Shown piece by piece: positions 18,588-27,888 of a stretch of DNA of 64,000 bases (position 1 is its first letter; each line of letters opens with the position of its first letter). The notes under the pieces are model-generated. The model searched no databases. It saw only the letters and a list, made by a program, of their open reading frames with translations, and was not told the DNA's origin. Source of the stretch: Burkholderia sp. 4M9327F10 (GTDB lineage: Bacteria > Pseudomonadota > Gammaproteobacteria > Burkholderiales > Burkholderiaceae). The position numbers and the translations under genes were made by a program. The stretch spans positions 1 through 64,000 of the forward strand of contig NZ_SCNV01000005.1 of NCBI RefSeq assembly GCF_005503145.1. The letters are read 5' to 3'.

Positions 18588-18893
18588 GTCTCGTGCTCCC
18601 TATATGGTCGCCAGATAATGTCGTTTTCTGCAAATCGCTCAGTATCCGTCCTCGCCTACATGGATACGCGCCTGGAATCCTTTTCGATTGCGTAGCAACT
18701 GCGCCTGTCTCGCTTGCCTGGCGAAAAGCGATGACACAGTGCCGGGTGTCTGCTTCACATTTGAAGGAGGGCGGGCACGGACCATCTCCCTCTCTTGTTG
18801 TGCCCGGACCTTCGCGTTCATTCTCATTGAGCCGTGCTTCGGTGCGTCTGATATTCGAGACATTGGTGAGACGTCCAGCCGCCACAATTCCAC
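18588..18893. other. Intergenic, no gene supported
   Basis: 306 bp between the methyltransferase start and the end of ccsB. No conserved product is visible on either strand. Confidence 0.5.
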
Positions 18894-20108
18894 TCAAAGT
18901 TTTCCGTAACTATGCAATCCAGATAAGAACATGTTGACGCCAAGAAACGCGAAGGTCGTCACCAGCAGGCCGGTCAGCGCCCACCATGCCGCCACCGCAC
19001 CACGCAGACCCTTCATCAGGCGCATATGGAGCCACGCCGCGTAGTTCAGCCACACGATCAGCGCCCACGTTTCCTTCGGGTCCCAGCTCCAGTAGCCGCC
19101 CCACGCGTCGGCGGCCCACAGCGCGCCGAGAATCGTCGCGATCGTGAAGAACGCGAAACCGACGGCGATCGACTTGTACATCAGGTCGTCGAGCACGTCG
19201 AGCGGCGGCAGACGGTCCGCCAGCACGCCGCGCTCTTTGACGAGATACGCGACGCCGACCATCGCCGACAGCGCAAAGCTGCCGTAGCCGATGAAGTTGG
19301 CCGGCACGTGGATCTTCATCCACCAGCTTTGCAGCGCGGGCACGAGCGGCTCGATCTGCTGCGCGTCGCGCGAAACCGAATACCACATCAGGAAGCCGAC
19401 CGCCGCCCCGATCACCAGCAGCACGAATGCGCCGAGCGCACGCGTATTGTAGTGCTGCTCGTAGTACAGATAGAACAGCGCGGTAATCAGGCTGAACAGC
19501 ACGAACACTTCGTACAGGTTCGAGATTGGAATATGCCCGACGTCCGCGCCGATCAGGTACGACTCGTACCAGCGCACCATCAAACCGACGAAGCCCATCA
19601 CCACGGCGGCCCACGTCATTTTCGAACCGATCGCGGCGCCGGTCGGTGAACGCGACAGCAGACCGATCCAGTAGAAGACGGTGGCGAACACGAAGAGCGC
19701 GCTCATCCACAGAATCGCGGACTGGCTCGACAGGAAATACTTCAGAAAGAACGCATTATCCGCGCGGCTGAGATCGCCGTGATAGATCTGGATCGCCAGC
19801 AGCGACAGCGCCGCAATACCGGCGATTAGTGGACGCACGGGCTTCCAGCGCCAGCCGAGCACGACGAACACCGGCACCGCCAGGCACAGCACCAGTTTGT
19901 CGTAGTAATTCATGAACGGGTGATAGCGCGACAGCGCGAACCCCGCGCCCGCAACCATCACGACGGCGAACAGCCAGTCGGCGATACCGAGCCGTTTCAG
20001 AAACGGCCGGTCGTCATACTGCGCGACGTTGAGTGTCTCGCTCGCGAACGCCCTGGGGGGCCGCGAGGGTGACGAAGAGGAGGATGAAGAAACCTGAGTC
20101 AGGTCCAT
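18894..20108 (-). CDS. ccsB: System II cytochrome c biogenesis protein CcsB/ResC
   Basis: 404 residues, about eight to nine membrane helices. The tryptophan-rich haem-handling WWD-type motif is present as WAADAWGGYWSWDPKETWAL, flanked by conserved His residues (KIHVPANFIGYG; WLHMRLMKG). With ResB it forms the synthase that exports haem and joins it to apocytochrome c outside the inner membrane. The ATG at 20108 is four bases after the resB stop, so the two are translated from one message. It is the last gene of the leftward string starting at 27888. Confidence 0.92.
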   Translation of the reverse strand: MDLTQVSSSSSSSPSRPPRAFASETLNVAQYDDRPFLKRLGIADWLFAVVMVAGAGFALSRYHPFMNYYDKLVLCLAVPVFVVLGWRWKPVRPLIAGIAALSLLAIQIYHGDLSRADNAFFLKYFLSSQSAILWMSALFVFATVFYWIGLLSRSPTGAAIGSKMTWAAVVMGFVGLMVRWYESYLIGADVGHIPISNLYEVFVLFSLITALFYLYYEQHYNTRALGAFVLLVIGAAVGFLMWYSVSRDAQQIEPLVPALQSWWMKIHVPANFIGYGSFALSAMVGVAYLVKERGVLADRLPPLDVLDDLMYKSIAVGFAFFTIATILGALWAADAWGGYWSWDPKETWALIVWLNYAAWLHMRLMKGLRGAVAAWWALTGLLVTTFAFLGVNMFLSGLHSYGKL

Positions 20109-20112
20109 GATC

Positions 20113-22335
20113 TTACCGGGTCGAATCTTGTGAGCGTGCGGACGGCGCGCCGGCATTGCCGGGTTTGTCGGAGGCGCCGGCGGTGTCGGATGCTTCAGTG
20201 AGTTTGGCGCCCAGCGCGGCGCCGACAGCGTCGCGCGTCTGGACGAACTCCTTTTCGAAATCGAGTGTTTTGCGCGCACTCGACATCGCCATCACGACAT
20301 TCGTGCCGTGATCGGTATCTTTGAGCCAGAACCAGAGGCGCCGTTCGCGGACGTAGAACATCGAAAAGATGCCTAACACGAGAAGCAGGCTGCCAAGATA
20401 CACGACTTTTTTGCCCGGCGCGCGCGCCAGCTGGAATACCGAAGCCTGCACTTCCTTGAATGAGTCCAGCTGCAAGTAGACCGGCGATCCATACAAAAAG
20501 CTGTCGGATATTGCATTGATCGAGCTCTGGATGAAGCGGCTTTCGTCCGCGTTGGCCTGCGCATCCGGTTCGCCGAGCTGCTCGCGCGACAACTGCCATA
20601 GATCCCATGTCGCGCCTTCCAGCATACGCAGGAGCAGGCCAGCGGCCTTTTCCTGCTCGCCCTTCGGCACCGAATGGTCGATAAAACCGGCAATTGCCTG
20701 GAAACCACCGACGGTCTGGCCGTTCGGCATCTTGATACTGTTGTCGGCGCCCGCAAAAAGCGTCAGTGCACGCAGCACGCTCTCTTCGAGATGCTGTCGG
20801 AGTTCCGGATTGGAACCCGGCGCTGAACGCAGCGCGAAACGGTGCGCCGCTGCGGCGCGCATGGCCGGATTTTCAAGCGTGGCGCGCAGGTTCATCCATT
20901 CCTTGACGGTACCGCCAGCGTCGGCCGGAATGCGCAGATAGCGGAACGGATCATTCGGACTGTTACGCATGCCCGCGAGGAACATCCGCTCGCCGGCCAC
21001 GTCCACCGGCAGCATGTAGTTGTTGTACTCGCGCGCCTGGCCGTCCTTGTCACGCACCTTGTATTGCACCGATGGGCCGACGTTATGCATGTTCATCGGT
21101 TTCGAGGTCTTCGCACCGGAACCGAGGCGCTCGTCGAACGCTTCTTTCAGTGTGCGATGCGCTGCCACGCCGCGTGCGTCATTGGCGCCGCTGCCATTCG
21201 AAACGTTCTCGACATTGATTGCGCGGAAGTCGGCGAATTCAATCGTCTGGCCGTCGGCGCCGGCGATCGGCGCGTTAAGTGGCGCCGAGTTGCCGATCAC
21301 GCCGCCGAACGGTGTGGTCTTTCCGCTTGCGCCCGTCATCGGCCACGCGGTCATCTGCATGTGCGAGCCTCCGTCCTGGAAGCTTGACTGGTAGATCGAC
21401 ACGCCGTCGTAGGTGAACGGCTTGTTCACTTCGACCCGCGCCGGCACGCGCGCGCCGGTCTTATGGTCGACCACGACGATGTCGCTCGCGAACAGCTTCG
21501 GCATGCCGGTCGAGTAGTAGTCGACGATGAACTTGTTGAGCTCAATCGAGAACGGCAGATCCTGGATTAGCGAGCCGTCCGGCTGATTCAGAATTGCCGT
21601 CGATACATGCTGCCCTTCCGGCACCCACGCATAGCCACGAAATGTCGGATTCGATTGCGACAGACGATGTTCCGGCGGAATCTCGTTGATCACCGTGTTA
21701 CTGCGGATCGGCGACTTGTCGAACAGCCACATCTGCAGCCTGATCGGCAGGTTGCTGTCGAGCAGACCGCCCAGACAGATGACGACGATCGCGATGTGCG
21801 CGGAGATGTACCCGAACTTGGTCAGCGCGCCGCGCTTGGCGGCGATCAGCGTCGCGCCTTCCGACTCGCGCGTGACGAACTTGTAGCCGAGCTTCGCCGA
21901 CAGTGTCGCGAGCACCACCGAGGTCTTCGCGCGGGTGCCGTGCACTGCGAACTCGCCCTTGTGATGGAACGCGCGCAGACTGCCTTCGCGAACCCTGTCT
22001 TTCCAGCTCTTCGCGTCCGCGATCATCTTCGGCGCATTGCGGATCACGCACAGCGACACCGACACCATCAGAAAACCGAGGATCAGCATGAACCACCACG
22101 AGCTGTAGACGGTGTACAGGCCGAGCGAACGGAAAATATCCGCCCAGAATGGGCCGAACTGATTGACGTAGTTGGGATAGGGATCGTCCTGCGTGAGCAC
22201 CGTGCCGATGATGCTGGCGATGGAGAGAATGACCAGCAGACTGATGGCAAATCGCATCGAGCCTAGCAAATCCAGCGTATTGCTCCATGCCCGCCTGGTG
22301 ACTTTTGGCCTCCGCACTGAATTAACCGCATTCAT
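20113..22335 (-). CDS. resB: System II cytochrome c biogenesis protein ResB/Ccs1
   Basis: 740 residues. The ATG at 22335 follows CCGGAG. Three helices lie in the first 220 residues (LGSMRFAISLLVILSIASI opening), then a large periplasmic domain, then a last helix near VVYLGSLLLVLGIFSMFYVRERRLW, and a cytosolic tail. This is the normal ResB/Ccs1 architecture. It partners CcsB, encoded immediately downstream. The upstream genes supply the thiol-reducing arm (DsbD, ResA-like proteins) that System II needs to keep CXXCH motifs reduced. Confidence 0.92.
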   Translation of the reverse strand: MNAVNSVRRPKVTRRAWSNTLDLLGSMRFAISLLVILSIASIIGTVLTQDDPYPNYVNQFGPFWADIFRSLGLYTVYSSWWFMLILGFLMVSVSLCVIRNAPKMIADAKSWKDRVREGSLRAFHHKGEFAVHGTRAKTSVVLATLSAKLGYKFVTRESEGATLIAAKRGALTKFGYISAHIAIVVICLGGLLDSNLPIRLQMWLFDKSPIRSNTVINEIPPEHRLSQSNPTFRGYAWVPEGQHVSTAILNQPDGSLIQDLPFSIELNKFIVDYYSTGMPKLFASDIVVVDHKTGARVPARVEVNKPFTYDGVSIYQSSFQDGGSHMQMTAWPMTGASGKTTPFGGVIGNSAPLNAPIAGADGQTIEFADFRAINVENVSNGSGANDARGVAAHRTLKEAFDERLGSGAKTSKPMNMHNVGPSVQYKVRDKDGQAREYNNYMLPVDVAGERMFLAGMRNSPNDPFRYLRIPADAGGTVKEWMNLRATLENPAMRAAAAHRFALRSAPGSNPELRQHLEESVLRALTLFAGADNSIKMPNGQTVGGFQAIAGFIDHSVPKGEQEKAAGLLLRMLEGATWDLWQLSREQLGEPDAQANADESRFIQSSINAISDSFLYGSPVYLQLDSFKEVQASVFQLARAPGKKVVYLGSLLLVLGIFSMFYVRERRLWFWLKDTDHGTNVVMAMSSARKTLDFEKEFVQTRDAVGAALGAKLTEASDTAGASDKPGNAGAPSARSQDSTR

Positions 22336-22499
22336 ACGGGCTCCGGTGTTGCAAGATGAATCGTATACTTGCGCGGCAGATTTATTTTTTTCGTCATCGC
22401 ATCCCTTCCTTGTGACTGAGCGTCCATTTCTTCCTGGAGAATCCGGCAATCTGATTTCGGCGAACGACCTTCCTTGCAGATCTGACCTCGTGCAGAAGG

Positions 22500-23396
22500 T
22501 CAGGTCGAGGCATTCCTTTCACGGGCTGATGCTGAGTACCTGCGCACCCAGTCGTCAATGGTTCCGGGTGAAAGTATGCCAGGCAGTACGGCTCTGACCT
22601 TCCCGGAAGCGTCGATGAAAATCGAAACCGGAATCACATTGGAGCCAATGAAATTGATGAGGCGATCGATCTGCGTTCGTGTCGTTTCCGATGAATGGAT
22701 GGGCGATGCGATCACATACGTTACGCCACGGGCGCTGGCGAACGCCAGGGCTTGCGACCGTGCCTCGTAGAGATCGAGGCCGACGACGATCAGCCCGGAT
22801 TTTTGGAGCCGTTGCGAAGCATCCTGCAGGATCGGCAGTTCCATCCTGCATGGTACGCACCAACTCGCCCACAAATTGACAACGATGCTGTGCCCCTTGA
22901 GGTTCTGCAGAATGAGTGGCTGCCCGTCTGTACCGGTCATCGGCAGGTTGTTCAGCGCGTCGGCAATCTGGGAATCTTTCCCGGTGGGATTCTCCCAGGT
23001 CTGGACGCTCAAATATAGCAACGCGATGACGAGAGGCAGCGCCGCCGTGGCTAACACTCGCAGACTGGGCGTATGTGTTCTCCTGCCTCGCCATATCCGA
23101 AGCAGCGCCCACGTCAGCCCTCCGGCCAGGCCATATAAAGGCGCATACCCTGGCAGCCAGAAAAACAGGACTTCATACGGATGTGCGCGATACGCGTCCA
23201 TGTGTCCAGCGACATAACCCAGCCGCGCGACGAGCAACCCGCAAACCGCGGCTTCGTCGAGCAGCGCGCTGTACCTGTACACCGACGGATGCTTTGACTT
23301 TCGGCTGACAATCCGGAGCAGGCACGTTGCAGAAAAAAACGCCGCGAAAAAAATCAGCCGGTCGAAGGAGATGTTTATGCCAAGCAGCGTTACCAT
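22500..23396 (-). CDS. Membrane TlpA-like thioredoxin fused to an Lgt-like membrane domain
   Basis: 298 residues. The first 130 contain four or so helices with a segment (DEAAVCGLLVARLGYVAGH) resembling part of prolipoprotein diacylglyceryl transferase, but too short to be the whole enzyme. Residues about 150-298 are a TlpA/ResA thioredoxin domain with Trp-Cys-Val-Pro-Cys (NLWASWCVPCRMELP) and a cis-Pro region (NVIPVSIFID). It is predicted to present a thioredoxin fold to the periplasm. It lies between nDsbD and resB on the same strand and likely takes part in cytochrome c thiol reduction. Confidence 0.82.
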   Translation of the reverse strand: MVTLLGINISFDRLIFFAAFFSATCLLRIVSRKSKHPSVYRYSALLDEAAVCGLLVARLGYVAGHMDAYRAHPYEVLFFWLPGYAPLYGLAGGLTWALLRIWRGRRTHTPSLRVLATAALPLVIALLYLSVQTWENPTGKDSQIADALNNLPMTGTDGQPLILQNLKGHSIVVNLWASWCVPCRMELPILQDASQRLQKSGLIVVGLDLYEARSQALAFASARGVTYVIASPIHSSETTRTQIDRLINFIGSNVIPVSIFIDASGKVRAVLPGILSPGTIDDWVRRYSASARERNAST

Positions 23397-23489
23397 GGAT
23401 TTCTCTAGTCGGGCGTCAGGGGATGTGCGTGCATAACCCTGACTTCGTTTTGATCGGGACCCGTGAGGCGCAAAGCAACCGGTGCCGAG

Positions 23490-24035
23490 CTAGCGCATAT
23501 TCCTCGGTACCGGGATGTCCGCGGGCGGCAAGCACACACCATCAGTCCTGCAGGCTTGCGCGCGAACTGTCAGGCGGGCGTCTGCCGCGTTGGGCACATT
23601 TGACAGGGGGATGCGCGTTCCGTCCTCGTAGACCTTGAGTTCCTGACCATCTACGTGAATCCCGCTGTTCACGCCCGCTGGATATTGCGCGGTAACCGGA
23701 CGTACTTCGCCGCCCTGTTCGACGGAGATTGTTGTGGGGATCAGATAATCGAGCGACGCAGGATTGGCGTTGACATGCCAGTTCGACCGAATATGGAGTA
23801 TCACCTCGGCGCCGCGGGCGACGTTTTCGAACGACGCCGTGACCTGTTTAGAAGAGTCGCCAATTCCGCCACGGGATGCGGCGGAAAAGATTGGGGAAGA
23901 TGAATTCTGTGCTCGCGTATCCCAGAAAGTCACTACATCGCGAAATTCCGGATACCGGCTCCATGCAACGATGGCTGCCACTGCAAGCAACGTCAGGGCA
24001 AAAGATATCCTGGTGGTCCTGGAGTTCATGTTCAC
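23490..24035 (-). CDS. nDsbD: stand-alone DsbD N-terminal (alpha) domain
   Basis: 181 residues with one N-terminal membrane anchor and a periplasmic DsbD-alpha-like immunoglobulin fold. The active cysteines are in RAQACRTDGVCLPP near the C-terminus, the pair that passes electrons to periplasmic partners. A GTG at 24035 follows AGGTGA. In E. coli this domain is fused to the DsbD membrane part; here it is a separate gene 13 bp downstream of that part. Confidence 0.85.
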   Translation of the reverse strand: MNMNSRTTRISFALTLLAVAAIVAWSRYPEFRDVVTFWDTRAQNSSSPIFSAASRGGIGDSSKQVTASFENVARGAEVILHIRSNWHVNANPASLDYLIPTTISVEQGGEVRPVTAQYPAGVNSGIHVDGQELKVYEDGTRIPLSNVPNAADARLTVRAQACRTDGVCLPPADIPVPRNMR

Positions 24036-24048
24036 AATGGTTCACCTG

Positions 24049-25218
24049 CTATTTGACATCCGTTAGCGCATTGATAAGACTTCCGCCCGTAAACAGGCCG
24101 GAAAACTGCTGGACTACCCGGCCCCGACTGTCGAGGATCGCGAGAAACGGCAAGCCTGCGCCGCCGTAAGAGGCAAGCAGGCGCTCAAGCGCAGGATTGG
24201 GTCGCGTCAGATCGACCTGGAACGCAACGGCGCCGCGGGAACGGATGGCTTGGATGACGTCACTGTCGCGGTACACCGTGCTTTCCAGGATCTTGCAGTT
24301 GATACACCATTGAGCGGTAAACTCGACCAGGGCTGGGCGGCCAAGAGCTGACAGCTTCGTGGCATCGGACGCCTCCAGACGTTGCCACGCGACGACATGT
24401 GCCGCAGAGGATCCGGGACTTACGCCCGCGTAGACCAATCCGCATGCAATGACGCCGAAGATCGCCACCGCGCGGCGTGCGGCGCGATCCTGAGCCCGCC
24501 AGAACGCATGAGCGGTCCAGACCAGCAGCCCGGCAAGAAACGCGAACCACAGGAACGGTCCCGCCGCGGCCGGCAACACGCTTTGCGCAAAGAAAAGCGC
24601 CGCGCCCAGCAGGACCCAGCCGAAACTACGCCGAACGACATCAGACCACGCGCCGGCGCGCGGCAGCCGCTGGAGCAACTTGGGGTGAAGAATCAATCCT
24701 GCGTAGGGCAGCGCAAGGCCGACGCCAATCGAGACGAAAATGGTCACAATATTGGCTACCGGCTGCGTGAGCGCGAACACCAGAACGCCGCCCAATAGGG
24801 GACCGGTGCAAGGTGTCGAAAGCAACGCGCCGGCCAGTCCCGAAACAAACGGTTCGAGAAATCGGGCACCCCGCATCGACGCGGCCCTAGCGGGGACCGG
24901 CAGCCCTCTGCCCGAAAAATTCATCATGGCCAGCGCCAGCAGCAGCGCGCTGAGCACGATCAGCAGAATGCGCGACTGGAACAGGACGCCCCACTGCAGA
25001 TGCAGGAGCGCCGTAGAGAGTCCAAGGATCGAGAAAAAGAGCACCGATCCGGCGGTGAACAGGCCGGCTGACAGCAGGCGCGCACCCAAGCCTCCGCCGG
25101 CTTCGCGCAGGATGGCGCGCACCTTGATGGGAATAGCCGGTAACACGCACGGTGTCAGGTTGAGGAGTACGCCTGCGGCCACGGCAAGCGGCGCCTGAAC
25201 CCAGAGGGAAGTGAACAT
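24049..25218 (-). CDS. dsbD: DsbD membrane (beta) and thioredoxin (gamma) domains
   Basis: 389 residues: eight membrane helices with the two redox cysteine motifs LTPCVLPA (helix 1) and STPCTGPLLG (helix 4), then a C-terminal periplasmic thioredoxin domain with Trp-Cys-Ile-Asn-Cys-Lys (TAQWCINCK). It carries reducing power from cytosolic thioredoxin to the periplasm. The alpha domain is missing from this polypeptide and is encoded by the next gene. It follows the ResA-like gene by 11 bp. Confidence 0.9.
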   Translation of the reverse strand: MFTSLWVQAPLAVAAGVLLNLTPCVLPAIPIKVRAILREAGGGLGARLLSAGLFTAGSVLFFSILGLSTALLHLQWGVLFQSRILLIVLSALLLALAMMNFSGRGLPVPARAASMRGARFLEPFVSGLAGALLSTPCTGPLLGGVLVFALTQPVANIVTIFVSIGVGLALPYAGLILHPKLLQRLPRAGAWSDVVRRSFGWVLLGAALFFAQSVLPAAAGPFLWFAFLAGLLVWTAHAFWRAQDRAARRAVAIFGVIACGLVYAGVSPGSSAAHVVAWQRLEASDATKLSALGRPALVEFTAQWCINCKILESTVYRDSDVIQAIRSRGAVAFQVDLTRPNPALERLLASYGGAGLPFLAILDSRGRVVQQFSGLFTGGSLINALTDVK

Positions 25219-25229
25219 GGCGCGCTCTG

Positions 25230-25754
25230 TTAAGTCGATTGGGCGAGAGCATCACTGATCATGCGGTCAAGCGCGGCGAAATCAGGCTCGCCGAGGAAGC
25301 GTTTAAGGATCTTTCCATTCTTGTCGACCAGATACGTGGTCGGCGTCATCTCAACATTGAAAAATTTGCGGGCAAGACTTCCATCTGTGTCCATGACGAT
25401 CCTGAACGGCAAATGCCTTGTATTGGCGTAGTTGGTCACATACGCGGGCGGATCGTAATTCATCGCTATTGCGATGAAGTCGAAGTTCGCGCCTTTGAAC
25501 CTGTTATACGTTTGAATCATCTGAGGCATTTCCTTGATGCAGGTGGCGCAACTTGTGGCCCAGAAATCCACCAGGTAGACTTTTCCACGCAGGTCCGCCG
25601 TCGTTAACTTTCGGCCCGACGTCAGCACATACGTCGCATCCGGCACAGCTTTCGTTCGGCCAAAAGCCATGTATGCCGTGATGGCGAGGATGACAACCAG
25701 CAGAGCCGCCAGGGCTTTGCTGACCGGGAATTTGAAGTTGCTAATGTCTGTCAT
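25230..25754 (-). CDS. ResA/TlpA-like periplasmic thioredoxin
   Basis: 174 residues from an ATG at 25754. One N-terminal membrane anchor is followed by a TlpA/ResA fold with Cys-Ala-Thr-Cys (FWATSCATCIKEMP) and a cis-Pro loop (EMTPTTYLVD). The active site Cys-Ala-Thr-Cys differs from the Cys-x-Pro-Cys of ResA. It is probably reduced by the DsbD encoded next and acts on apocytochrome c or copper-site cysteines. Confidence 0.85.
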   Translation of the reverse strand: MTDISNFKFPVSKALAALLVVILAITAYMAFGRTKAVPDATYVLTSGRKLTTADLRGKVYLVDFWATSCATCIKEMPQMIQTYNRFKGANFDFIAIAMNYDPPAYVTNYANTRHLPFRIVMDTDGSLARKFFNVEMTPTTYLVDKNGKILKRFLGEPDFAALDRMISDALAQST

Positions 25755-25858
25755 GATGAAAATGCTCAAACAGGGATTTAGTAGCCGGCATGTCGGAGAC
25801 CAGCGGCGCGCCGTCTGCGCTCGAGAGCGGCAGATTCGGACATAGTGCCTCCCGGCAT

Positions 25859-27394
25859 TCAGATGACATTGAGTCGTCCCATCATGCCCAGGTCTTCGTG
25901 TTCGAGAAGGTGGCAATGAAACATGCGAATGCCCTTCATGGTTTGCATAATCCTGATTCGCACGGTTTCCTGGGATTTCAGGTTGACCGTGTCATAGAGT
26001 GCACGAAACGATTCCTTGCGGATTCGGCCGCCGATTTCCCGCTCGATCACGAGAAACTGTGTGCCGTGAATATGAAATGGATGGTCCATGTCAGAGTCGT
26101 TGACGATCGTCCACTCTTCCATGACGCCCATCTCGCTAGTGAGATCAACGCGGTCCATGGCAAACGATTTCCCGTTCATAAGAAATTGCATCCCTCCCTG
26201 CTGCCCCTTCGCCATCGACATCGATTCGCTCATGACGACGCGCTTCTGAACGTTGGCTGCGGGCCATTGCGGCCATGAGCGCAGGACGGACGGCAACGGT
26301 GGCCGGCTGGATGCACGAGCGTTGCTAAAAATAACATCGAGGAGTTGAACCGGTGCGTCTTCAGCAGCACCGCCCATCTTGCCCCGGTTATACGGAGCCG
26401 CGAGCACCGGCGAAGGCGACATGTGTTGGCCGCTGGCGTGCACGACCACATCGACGCGTTGCGCGGGGGCGACGAGAATCTCGCGCAGGCCCGTCTGCGC
26501 ATGTTCGAGCGGGCCCCCGTCCGTGCCCACCAGCACCAACGAATGGCCGGGTAGTTGGAGGCGAAGATAGCGGGCATTGGTGGCATTCAGTATCCGCCAA
26601 CGTTCTTGTCCGCTAGCGTCGAACGCCAACTTTGGTCGGTGCTGACCATTAACCAGAACGAACTGGCCTTCGCGCCCGTTCATCCAGTCCATCATGTCGT
26701 TTGCGGGGATTGCACCATCTGCGGTAAGGCGCAAATCGGTGATGGCCAGAACCCTCTCAGGCAGCGCCGCCAATAGATCATCCCTGGCGCGCACCAGGAT
26801 CGGCCCCGCGAGACCGCGGTACACCTGTTCCGATGACTGCTTGTGGGGGTGCGGATGATACCAGTACAAGCCACTAATATCCGTCGGCAGCGTGAACCGG
26901 TAAACGCGGCTGCCGCCAGCGGGTACTGCCTCTGAGGGATTGCCGTCCTGGTCCGCCGGTACCGGCAGCCCGTGCCAGTGAATCGTGGTGGCTTGTGGCA
27001 ACCGGTTGTGTAAGGTGATCTCGACGTCGTCGCCTGCAGTGAGCTCGAGCAGCGGCCCTGGAAAACTGTCGTTGTAACTCCAGACCTCGGTGGTTTGGCC
27101 GGGCACAAGCTGCACGCGTGTTGGCGCCGCGACTAGCGTCGCCCGGAATTTTCCCGCCTCACTGGTTTCGTTTTGAAGAACTCGAGGCGGCTGCAGCGGC
27201 CCACCCATTGGGATCGCACGAGCGGACGCGAGTCGCGGCGTTGGCGCGTCCATCCCGTTCATGGCGGGCATGTTCCCCATTCCCGTCATGTTGCCCATTG
27301 CACCGCTCATGGTGCCCTTGGCGCGCAACGCAGCGGTGGTCCAGGCAAGCGTAGACAGCCCGGCCAGGCCGGCAAAAAAATTTCGACGATGCAT
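25859..27394 (-). CDS. Tat-exported multicopper oxidase (CopA/CueO type)
   Basis: 511 residues. The start at 27394 gives a Tat signal (HRRNFFAGLAGLSTLAW). A Met-rich stretch follows (GNMTGMGNMPAMNGM). The four copper motifs are present: HWHG, WYHPHPH, HPFHIHG and FHCHLLEHEDLGMMG, so type 1, 2 and 3 sites look complete. A second Met-rich loop (SESMSMAKGQQGGMQ) lies before the last domain as in CueO-like Cu(I) oxidases. It should oxidise periplasmic Cu(I). It lies in one leftward string with thiol-redox and System II genes. Confidence 0.92.
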   Translation of the reverse strand: MHRRNFFAGLAGLSTLAWTTAALRAKGTMSGAMGNMTGMGNMPAMNGMDAPTPRLASARAIPMGGPLQPPRVLQNETSEAGKFRATLVAAPTRVQLVPGQTTEVWSYNDSFPGPLLELTAGDDVEITLHNRLPQATTIHWHGLPVPADQDGNPSEAVPAGGSRVYRFTLPTDISGLYWYHPHPHKQSSEQVYRGLAGPILVRARDDLLAALPERVLAITDLRLTADGAIPANDMMDWMNGREGQFVLVNGQHRPKLAFDASGQERWRILNATNARYLRLQLPGHSLVLVGTDGGPLEHAQTGLREILVAPAQRVDVVVHASGQHMSPSPVLAAPYNRGKMGGAAEDAPVQLLDVIFSNARASSRPPLPSVLRSWPQWPAANVQKRVVMSESMSMAKGQQGGMQFLMNGKSFAMDRVDLTSEMGVMEEWTIVNDSDMDHPFHIHGTQFLVIEREIGGRIRKESFRALYDTVNLKSQETVRIRIMQTMKGIRMFHCHLLEHEDLGMMGRLNVI

Positions 27395-27486
27395 CGTCCT
27401 GCTCCGAAACCAAACAGATCCTCCCGGCGCACCAGGGGGGCACCGGACTCTCAACGCTGTTAAACGACAAAAGTCGCCCGCGAGAA

Positions 27487-27888
27487 TTAGACGCGGGGGC
27501 GTTGAGGTGGAGGATGGGGTACGTCGGGAGCAGTGGAGGAATAGATCCGATCGATAGCTAAAAAGCGGGCGGGATAGCCAATCGGACTAGGAGCGTCGAG
27601 CGATGCATGCACAGGCATCGGAGTGCAAAACGTGCAACTGAGGCAAACCGAACAGAGGTTCACGTTCGCCTTTCCCGATTTGGCGGTGCCCGGAATTAGT
27701 CTGTGTCCATCGGCGGCGCCCGATGTGATTTCAGCTCGTATCGGCTGGGAAGCGGGGCCGCCGCTGATGGCGCCGCTCTCGATTGACGTTCCAGGTTGAC
27801 AGTCCATGAGATCACCTGCCGCCCAGCCGCGCAAAGGCAGAAGTAGCAATAGCAAATAAACGATCGCACGGAAAAATTGGGGTGACAT
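27487..27888 (-). CDS. Cys-rich CopL-like / DUF2946-like small protein
   Basis: 133 residues with an N-terminal hydrophobic signal (FFRAIVYLLLLLLPLRGWA) and a compact cysteine cluster CSVCLSCTFCTPMP near residue 80, then a Pro-rich tail. Proteins of this layout (short, one N-terminal hydrophobic segment, Cys or His cluster, Pro-rich end) commonly precede copper oxidases and are thought to bind copper in the periplasm. It is the first gene of the string that continues with the multicopper oxidase 92 bp downstream. The family name is tentative. Confidence 0.68.
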   Translation of the reverse strand: MSPQFFRAIVYLLLLLLPLRGWAAGDLMDCQPGTSIESGAISGGPASQPIRAEITSGAADGHRLIPGTAKSGKANVNLCSVCLSCTFCTPMPVHASLDAPSPIGYPARFLAIDRIYSSTAPDVPHPPPQRPRV

